The notes beneath the pieces were generated by a model. That model ran no database searches. It was not told the DNA's origin and saw nothing but the letters and a program-made list of their open reading frames with translations. From Arabidopsis thaliana (taxonomy: Eukaryota > Streptophyta > Magnoliopsida > Brassicales > Brassicaceae), in the NCBI RefSeq assembly GCF_000001735.4, contig NC_003071.7, positions 3,961,151 through 4,025,150 of the forward strand: 64,000 nucleotides of DNA, given 5' to 3'. Each line of letters starts with the position of its first letter. The stretch's first letter is position 1. Below are positions 57,125 through 64,000 of this stretch, in pieces. Made by a program: the position numbers and the translations under genes.

Positions 57125-57611
57125 TGTTGGTGCAGGAATTAGCACCTCCGACAATACTAATTTAAACCGAGGAATAATGTGAATAAAATCGAGAATTCGA
57201 TTGAACCGGGGTATCCCGGTTAGCCTGTTAATGGGCCTAAGTCATGAGATCGCCCGAAGACTTAAGTCGACAATCAAGATCGCCATAACCAACTTCTTAG
57301 GTCGTGTAAAGGGAAAACTTCCATTTAAGAGAAGAGGATCTCATGAAGAATAGAAGTAATGAAGATTTAAACCTAAGATAATTAGAAGTTTATCATATTT
57401 TGGTATATTCGACCTATTGTATAAATAGAGGGGTCAAACCCCCCATTGAGATCATCTTTAACCTAATACAAGAGACTACTATTACAGAGCAAACCCTAGC
57501 TTTTTGTTTAAGCAACCTAGTTCTTTTCCTTTGATTATTTGTGAGCTAAGAGAGGAGTGAATTTGTCTAAATCCCTTAGTACAAATTCATTGTTTGATTA
57601 CTGAATCAACA
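57125..57611 (+). repeat. Solo LTR of the Tat (Atlantys-like) family
   Basis: 487 bp from TGTTGGTGCAGG to GAATCAACA, with perfect 5-bp duplication ATATT (57120-57124 and 57612-57616). It is the same family as 23197-23686 in the opposite orientation. It lies 229 bp upstream of the MED15-like ATG, probably in a 5' UTR intron. A TATAAATAGAGG promoter-like box is at about 57420. Confidence 0.9.
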
Positions 57612-58609
57612 ATATTTAATATATAATCCTAACATTTTAACAATCAGCACCCAATGTCTAATCTTATACAAATGAAATTCAGAAATACAAAAGTAAAGGT
57701 GATACTATGTTTCCACAGATCCTACCCTCACCTTGGCAACTCGGTTGGATTTTAAGAAATAGGACTAGCAACAATGGATCCGGCTCAACAACGATCTCAA
57801 ACTACAACAATTTAGATTAATCAATCAAGATTATATTCCCTTAATAATTTGTTATTTAATCTAATAACTAAACCAAGTCTAATAATTTAATATTAGTTGC
57901 TTAACACGTAATTGACTACGCCACATCCATTTACGTGACCAAATACTCCCCGGTTTAATAATTAAACCAACGCCACAATTCAAATCACGTACATGTCAAT
58001 GCTACTTCTGGTTTGACAATTAACCCAACGCTTTCTAATAAGCCAATAACTGACTATATCGTCTTCTTCACTAACACAACCCAACTGACGCCATAACCGA
58101 TCAACTCAAAAGGTTCCTTAATAATCAAGTTTCAATTCATGGCCGTAACTATACGTAATCCCTTGGTTTAGGTTGGTTCAATAATTAAACAACACAACAC
58201 CTTAACATGAATACGAGAATAAGGTTTCACCGTTATCTCACTCTGCAACGAAGAAGTAGAGGATTCGGTATCACAGACCCAAACAAAGCACCAATGATAG
58301 ATCTAGATTCCGGTGAAGAAGGAGGACGAAGAAGGCTAATAGTGGCTCAGATGGTGATGATTAGGGTTGGATGTTACGTGACGATAACTTCACGTCACCA
58401 CTTAACACGATCGGGACCACAACCACAAACTACAACGATGGTGAACTCGATAGTGGAGGATGATGGTGACTTGAGAGTTGAGATCAAATTTCTATGATTT
58501 TGATAAGGTTAACATTGCGTGCTCGTAACATAAGCGGCGAGAGGAAGAAGACATTATATACATACGTACACACTTCTCACGTTTAGGTCTTGTTTTTAAT
58601 GAAGATGGG
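57612..58609. other. Upstream region of the MED15-like gene
   Basis: On the minus strand CCGAGTTGCCAAG followed by gtgagg (about 57735) is a good donor and may end a 5' UTR exon. An open plus-strand frame at 58207-58497 has no recognised motif and may be antisense to the promoter or leader. Several TTGGTTTAAT-like repeats lie in 57900-58200. Confidence 0.4.
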
Positions 58610-58745
58610 CTTAATGAGAAATTGGGTCTTAGCTTTACCTCCTTTCGCCGTCTCCAGTCACGCCGAGACAGCTCCCTTTCATGCTTCTTCCGCCAGAATC
58701 CATCGCCGGATACATCTCGAAGATTGAATCAGAGTATTAAGGTAA
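58610..58745 (+). pseudogene. Unidentified N-terminal exon fragment
   Basis: An open frame from ATGGGCTTAATG reads ALPPFAVSSHAETAPFHASS and ends near a donor-like AAG followed by gtaatt (58740). It looks like the first exon of an organelle-targeted protein. It may belong to the nickel-transport gene whose later part follows, but I cannot confirm this. Confidence 0.3.
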
Positions 58746-59050
58746 TTCACGACTATGAATCTTCTGGATTAGCGTCAGTGTATTGTTTATATCGATGTTT
58801 GCGACTATTTTTGGTTTAAGTTACTGGATTGGTGGTTTTTGAAGAAGCATCAATGTTTATAGGTTTCAGTTGTTTCAAGAACCATTGGATTCATTACTAG
58901 TAGTCTATGGTTTCATGATCAAGTAATTGTTGAAACATCGTAAATATCAAGTTTGTAGTAATTGTTCGAACTATCTATGTGAATTGTAGTTTTTTCTGTG
59001 TAGTTTACCTTGAGATTATCCACTGCTCTATACCTTGAAATTGAAATAGG

Positions 59051-59230
59051 CTTCACACTGAAGTTATAAGGACTTGGGGTACAAGAGTCGTTGGTTTGAC
59101 TCTCCTTGTGATTGGTGCTATGAGAATCAAAGAAGCTTCTGAGATCCCATAACCATGTGTTGTTACTTTGCCACTAGGATTGTTTACGGCCTGCAACCGG
59201 AGGCTCTGATGATGGTACATATTTTGTCAC
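59051..59230 (+). pseudogene. High-affinity nickel-transport (NiCoT) family fragment
   Basis: One frame reads TRVVGLTLLVIGAMRIKEAS and, after a frame change, FATRIVYGLQPEALMMV. I recognise these two neighbouring transmembrane stretches from plant nickel/cobalt transporter-like proteins (normally FATGIVHGLQPDAL). The rest of the gene is missing. 14-3-3 sequence follows 90 bp downstream. Confidence 0.6.
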
Positions 59231-59319
59231 CTGAAGACGTTACTAGTAATTATGTTCTTTGTGCTGCTTTTATTCATTAATTGCTTAAACTAAATGTTGT
59301 CGTTGCAAGATCTTTGTTC

Positions 59320-59572
59320 TTGTATGTTGGACAATGCCAATGTGCTATCGCTGAGTTGGATGCATTGGGTGATGAATTATACAAGGACAGTACCCTGATT
59401 ATGAAGATTCTTAGAGACAATCTCACTTTCTGGACTTCAGATATGACTGTAAGCATCAACACAATATACATTGATCATTGTTCACTAAGTTCTGTAATTG
59501 ACATGATTATAACTCTTTGGTCAATAGGACGAAGCAGGAGATGAGATCAAGGAGGCAGAACCAAAGGTCTTG
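59320..59572 (+). pseudogene. 14-3-3 protein C-terminal fragment
   Basis: The frame reads [20 protein letters not shown] and [15 protein letters not shown], the last two helices of 14-3-3 proteins, which bind phosphorylated partners. After a GT-AG intron (about 59450-59528) the tail [13 protein letters not shown] follows. The intron shows that it was copied from DNA, not from mRNA. The N-terminal seven helices are missing. Confidence 0.85.
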
Positions 59573-59789
59573 TGCAAATGTCATTCTTGTTTCACTGTCT
59601 TGTCGGAACCAAAGCATAGTTAATTCATATTCTAGTACTCTCTTGATTAATAATAATTGGAAATGTATTATAGCGAGTAAAAGTAAACATGTGCAACCAA
59701 GAGTTGTTTCTTTTTGTGAATATGTTTTGTAAAACCATGTATTGTAACCAAACAAAAAGGATGTATGTATTGTTTTACAAAATTTGAAT

Positions 59790-59940
59790 TTTTTTCTTAG
59801 AGAACCCCATTAGTGGTTTTAACCATTGGAGGACAAAAAACTTCAGAGCTCTTATGCAAGTTTTTAAGATTGAAAAAAGCTAATTTTATTCTTATAAAAT
59901 GCAGAGAACCCATCATGGGGTTGTAACCATTGGAGATTCT
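59790..59940 (+). repeat. Two copies of a 35-bp motif
   Basis: AGAGAACCCCATTAGTGG with TTTTAACCATTGGAG (about 59800-59832) recurs as AGAGAACCCATCATGGGG with TTGTAACCATTGGAG (about 59903-59936). Confidence 0.7.
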
Positions 59941-59945
59941 CTTAC

Positions 59946-62153
59946 AAATCATATATAGTCTTTTCTTTATTAAAATCGAATCACTATAAGCTTTTAGGAA
60001 ACGTCAAATTGTCACTAATACTCGGCCCATTGTTGGGAATAAATCTGTATAAGTTTAGAATTGGGCTTGGCAATAGTCAAACGGCAATTCCAATTGTCCT
60101 TTTTTTCCTCTCGCACGAGTGTATTGATTTTTTTTTAACATATGAATTTATTATTTACTAGATATTGATAATTTCTTTAAAAAGTTAATTTTTTTAATTA
60201 ATATTATTTATATATGAATAACATATTCAAAAGATACATTTTAGGTCTATAATTTTATTAAATAAAAAATTGATTTTTTGTCTTTAAAATGATTTATATA
60301 TATAGGCTATTTTTTTTTAATGTATGATACACCTTGTGACGATTTTTATAACTAAAAGTTATATTTAATTTTAAATTGTACTTGTTGTGTTAATATTATT
60401 TATTTTGTTTAGTGTTTACAATTGTATAATTATATTTTGATAGTTAATTCTAGGGTTTCACCCATAGTATACCATTATATAATAATGGCGATCCAGACAT
60501 GTCCCATGTAACCATGTCCAATGAAATTAATCATCATTTTATTATTTTCTTATAAAATTCAAATACTATAAATATTTGAAACTTCAAAAAAAAATTAATA
60601 TTGATCTAAACTTTATAATTGTATATTGATTGTTATATCGAAGATTTCACCTGTAGAATATCATCCCATATTAATATCGACCCAAATCCGTCATACCATA
60701 TAACCCCATCCTATGAAATTAAACATCATTTTGTCATAGTTTTATAAACTTCAAATATTTATAATAATAGAACTTCAAAAAAAAATTATTTCGATCAAAA
60801 CTTCATTTGATTGTTATATCTAGAATTTTTATGTGGTATATCGTCCCATATTAATATCTTTTTTAAGTATTTATAATGTTTAATTTTATAATATTTAAAC
60901 TTCTTATAAAGTTCAAATATTTATAATATTTAAATCTTCATTAAAGTTTTAAAATTATATATTTAAAACGTTTTATAAAGCTTAACTTTTAAAAAGTTAA
61001 GTATTTCTAATATTTTAAAACTTTTTAAAGTTTCAATCCTTAAAATTAAAAATACCGGAGTAAACCGGTTAACATTATTAGTTTTGGATACCTGATAAAT
61101 CAAGCTTCCTGCTCATTCGTATTAAGAATCATTTTGATCCTTTTTATAGTATGACTTTGAACCATTGTCTAGTTTTTTAAACAATATGAGACCTTTTACA
61201 CATATTTTGTTTTCTTCATCGATTGAGTAATGTATATCAGTTTTTGAAATTTGAATTACATGATATGCAGAAAAAATCTAACATTTATTAACTATATGTA
61301 TTTTTCTATAAAATCAAAATAAATTAGAAATAAGAAAATTAAAAGTGAAAGAGGAATTTATATATTTATATTTAATGTAGGTAAAGAGAGTTTAAGAAAT
61401 TAGCAATTGATTGAATATAGTGCAATAAAGATAAAATTTAATGAAGGATATTAATTTAATATAAATCTTTTTAGAATAGATTTTATAGGGACTAAAAATT
61501 AAATAGTATTTATTTTTAGACAAATATTTTGCTGGAGGATATTTTATGCAATAACTCAATTGTAATTATTCACAAATTGGATGTTAATAAAGAAAAGTAT
61601 TTATGTAAGTATTTAATGTTGATTGATGAGTTGTAAGTTTTGTACTTTAAAATATTTTGTTTAGATATTTTTTGTAGAGATTAAAAACTAAATAGTATTT
61701 ACATAAAAGATTTTTTACAAAAGCTTCACCAAAAATGTCTAAGTAGATTTCAAATTATGATAACTCTTACATGTACGATTTTATCACGGACGATACATTA
61801 TTATCTTTATTAAATTCATAACATATGACTTTTTTCTATTTTGTAAACCTTCAACGATCTACGACCTAACGACACTTTTCTCTCTGCATAGAATTATTGC
61901 GAATAGTTTTAATTGTAGATAGATGGAGAGCTCTTATGATTGCTAAAGAGACTTTCAAATCATATATTGTATGATCTTTTCCTTTTTCTTTTAGGGCACA
62001 TCAAGTTGTCACTAAGACGCGACCCAGTTTTAAATCGATCTACAATTGTAAAGTTTGAAATTGGGCTTGGCAATAGGCAAACGGCAAACCCACTCCCAAC
62101 TGTGTTTTTTTCTCTCTTTCGAACGAGTGTATTGATTTTTTTTTTAACATCTG
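59946..62153 (+). repeat. Direct repeats of about 200 bp, 2 kb apart
   Basis: Copies at about 59946-60145 and 61957-62153 share AAATTGGGCTTGGCAATAG, CAAACGGCAA and CGAGTGTATTGATTTTTTTT. The 1.8 kb between them is AT-rich without genes. The layout could be ends of a non-autonomous element or a duplication. Confidence 0.65.
60440..60870 (+). repeat. Diverged tandem repeat, unit about 185 bp
   Basis: Similar units start at about 60440, 60628 and 60809 (GATTGTTATATC, TTTCACC, CCCATATTAATATC and ATGAAATTAA.CATCATTTT recur). The third is partial. It decays into AT-rich sequence up to about 61030. Confidence 0.65.
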
Positions 62154-63474
62154 TGAGAAACGGTGAGTAATATTTTTATCTACATTTTTGTTTTGAAAAA
62201 TTGTAAATAAAGAGTTCTATTCTTAAAACCTATTTTTTGTTTTATTAATTAATTTTAGTCATTCAAAATTAGTTTGACATGAGCTAAAATTAACTTACGA
62301 GATTAACACATATATTAAAATTATATTTTAACAAATTTTTGTTTTCCAAACTATTTGTGTATTTTAATATTTTTGTTAATAATTGGTTTATTATTTTAAA
62401 AAATATTATTACTAAGTTATAGATTTGATATGATATACATATGATTTTGGTATAAAATTTTTAGTATTTATCCATTAATATGAAGTATGTAGAATCATAA
62501 TAATCCAGTTTATTACGATGAAATAAATAGTTATTATATATTGCAAAATAACATGTATAAGATTGAAATTTGGTTTTTAAAAGAATATACTAAATTAAAT
62601 TTATCAAAATGTGGAGGTTACTCTATAGAATTAAAATATCATCAATTTAGATATTAATTTGATTTAAGATAAAATGACTAAATTAAATATTAAAATGGTA
62701 TGGATTACTATTTAGAATTCAAAGATTATCAATAAATATTTATATTTATTTTTTATACCTATCTATTTTGGCAGACTTTATCTAATAAATATATCTATAT
62801 TATTAACTTTTGTTATATGTTGTGAATCATGTGGGTGGAGATAATCTTTGTCACTTATAGTATCTTAATCTTGTTTCACAATTTTGTTTGCGTTTGACCA
62901 AAGTTCCAAAGAGAATGATGAGAGCACAATTTCGAGTTTGTTGATGAGTCGATAGGGTTTTGTGGGCTTTAAATAATTTTGTATATGTTAGTGATTTATA
63001 TATAGCTAGGTTTGCAAGTGTTTCATTGGAATTGGATACTACTTTGTATCATCCTACTATATTATTTGGGAAGTACATTTTAAATGTAACCTTAATTTTT
63101 GTAATTAATTACATGACAATGCTATTAGAAAAATTTAATCAAAAACAAAATCTTTTAATGACATCATTAAGATTACCAAAATCATTTAACGACAATATTC
63201 ATCTCTTAATTATAGGGCTTATTGGATTTAAAGACAGGTCATCAAAGATTTCCTAAACTGAAGCAAAATATACTGAATATTCAAATATCTATCTGTTACC
63301 AAATTATAAACAAATAAGTTTGTAAAACAATTTAATATTTTATATACAAAATCAATTAAATCTTAATCACATAAAAATTAGCACAAAAAAAATATGGTAC
63401 ATTCGGGTCTATAGTAGTTTTGCAAGACTTTTTTGGTGGATTTGGGTAAAAGTGCATTCGGGTCATATGGTACA
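62154..63474. other. AT-rich stretch without genes
   Basis: No ORF here has a recognisable motif; the ORF at 62960-63256 is AT-driven. GGTACATTC occurs twice (about 63398 and 63467). Confidence 0.4.
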
Positions 63475-63839
63475 TTCCCCTATTAAATAAATATGGTGCA
63501 CTCCTATGTTATTAGCTAAAATGTTTAGATTATAATTCAGAGTCATATCATAAATAAAATTAATATTAATAAAATAAATGGCTTTTTGGCAAGACGAATT
63601 TGGAGGGACGGGTTTTTGAATCAACATTAATAAAAAGTAAAATATAATTAATCCACTGTTTCAATACGGGTTAAATCTTTAATTTATTATTTTTAATAAC
63701 AATTAATATATATAAATACTTATAATAATTATAAACAGTAAAAATATAACTATTTTATAAAAATAAAATTTGCAAGTTTTAATATATATTACTTTTAAAA
63801 AATAAATCATCCCGCGGTATACCGCGGGTTAAAATCTAG
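63475..63839 (+). mobile_element. Helitron 3' end (5' limit uncertain)
   Basis: A perfect 18-bp palindrome CCCGCGGTATACCGCGGG (63811-63828) is followed 7 bases later by CTAG (63836-63839) and a T. This is the hairpin-plus-CTRR terminus of Helitrons with the expected 3' T. The 5' end is not certain: sequence near 63475 (CCTATTAAATAAATATGG) is Helitron-like, but the captured-gene region from 58600 could also lie inside a longer element. Confidence 0.75.
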
Positions 63840-64000
63840 TTAGGTTATTAAACAATTTACGAATTTAGCTGACAAGAACTTGTTGGTGTTTATACTTTGC
63901 ATTCACTAATCTCATTACATAAATATATCTAGAAACATTTGCTAGTTTTCAATATGTCTCTTTCACCTTTTGGACTAAATTAACCATAACCATGATTCCC
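63840..64000. other. No feature seen
   Basis: AT-rich flank after the Helitron terminus. Confidence 0.4.

Noticed and set aside
58207..58497. 96-codon plus-strand ORF as a gene
   Set aside because: No family motif, and it lies in the probable promoter or leader of the MED15-like gene on the other strand; left as unexplained sequence.
62960..63256. 98-codon plus-strand ORF as a membrane protein
   Set aside because: The hydrophobic residues follow from the very high AT content and no motif or splice context supports it.

Overview
The window is plant nuclear DNA, almost certainly from a Brassicaceae genome close to Arabidopsis and from transposon-rich, probably pericentromeric, chromatin. The support is Athila-type LTRs and ORF-1 protein, Tat-lineage Ty3/gypsy polyprotein, a Kaonashi-type MULE with a Ulp1-like gene, a Sadhu-like retroposon, a Helitron end, and one host-type gene resembling plant Mediator subunit 15. 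No rRNA, tRNA or CRISPR was seen.

Region 1 (1-23686) is a nest of LTR retrotransposons. The outermost is a minus-strand Tat-lineage (Atlantys-like) element: 5' LTR 23197-23686, then gag, protease, RT, dual RNase H and integrase down to 16812. The last codons of its integrase lie at 1609-1686, beyond a 15-kb Athila insertion, and its 3' part carries an antisense extra ORF at 178-1093. The plus-strand Athila (1687-16811) keeps gag and protease but no RT or integrase. It was itself hit by a solo LTR (2353-3970, perfect TSD) and by a second, minus-strand, pol-less Athila (5151-12106). A further solo LTR (21170-22202) splits the Tat gag.

Region 2 (23687-46200) holds copia and MULE scraps and an old repeat rich in AAATCTGTCAT-like motifs. 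A 546-bp Mutator-type MITE (24743-25288) and an 18.6-kb MULE (25337-43974; 9-bp TSD TTATATTTT; imperfect terminal inverted repeats of about 80-90 bp) lie in that repeat. The MULE carries a near-intact MuDR/MULE transposase, a multi-exon DUF1985/Ulp1 protease gene, an intact four-exon RPA1-like OB-fold gene and four related genes that look like the At2g35280 F-box-like family (two intact, two broken). This is the most interesting object in the window. To its right is a hAT transposase relic split by a 0.9-kb Sadhu-like retroposon.

Region 3 (46202-51330) is a CACTA element and a LINE, both lacking their 3' parts and joined near 47598.

Region 4 (52602-64000) contains the MED15-like gene (minus strand, 11 coding exons), with one frameshift and one stop in its Gln-rich exon 4 and a Tat solo LTR just upstream. 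It then has fragments resembling a nickel-transport gene and a 14-3-3 gene, AT-rich repeats, and a clear Helitron 3' terminus at 63811-63839.

All family names come from motifs recognised by eye; no search was run.
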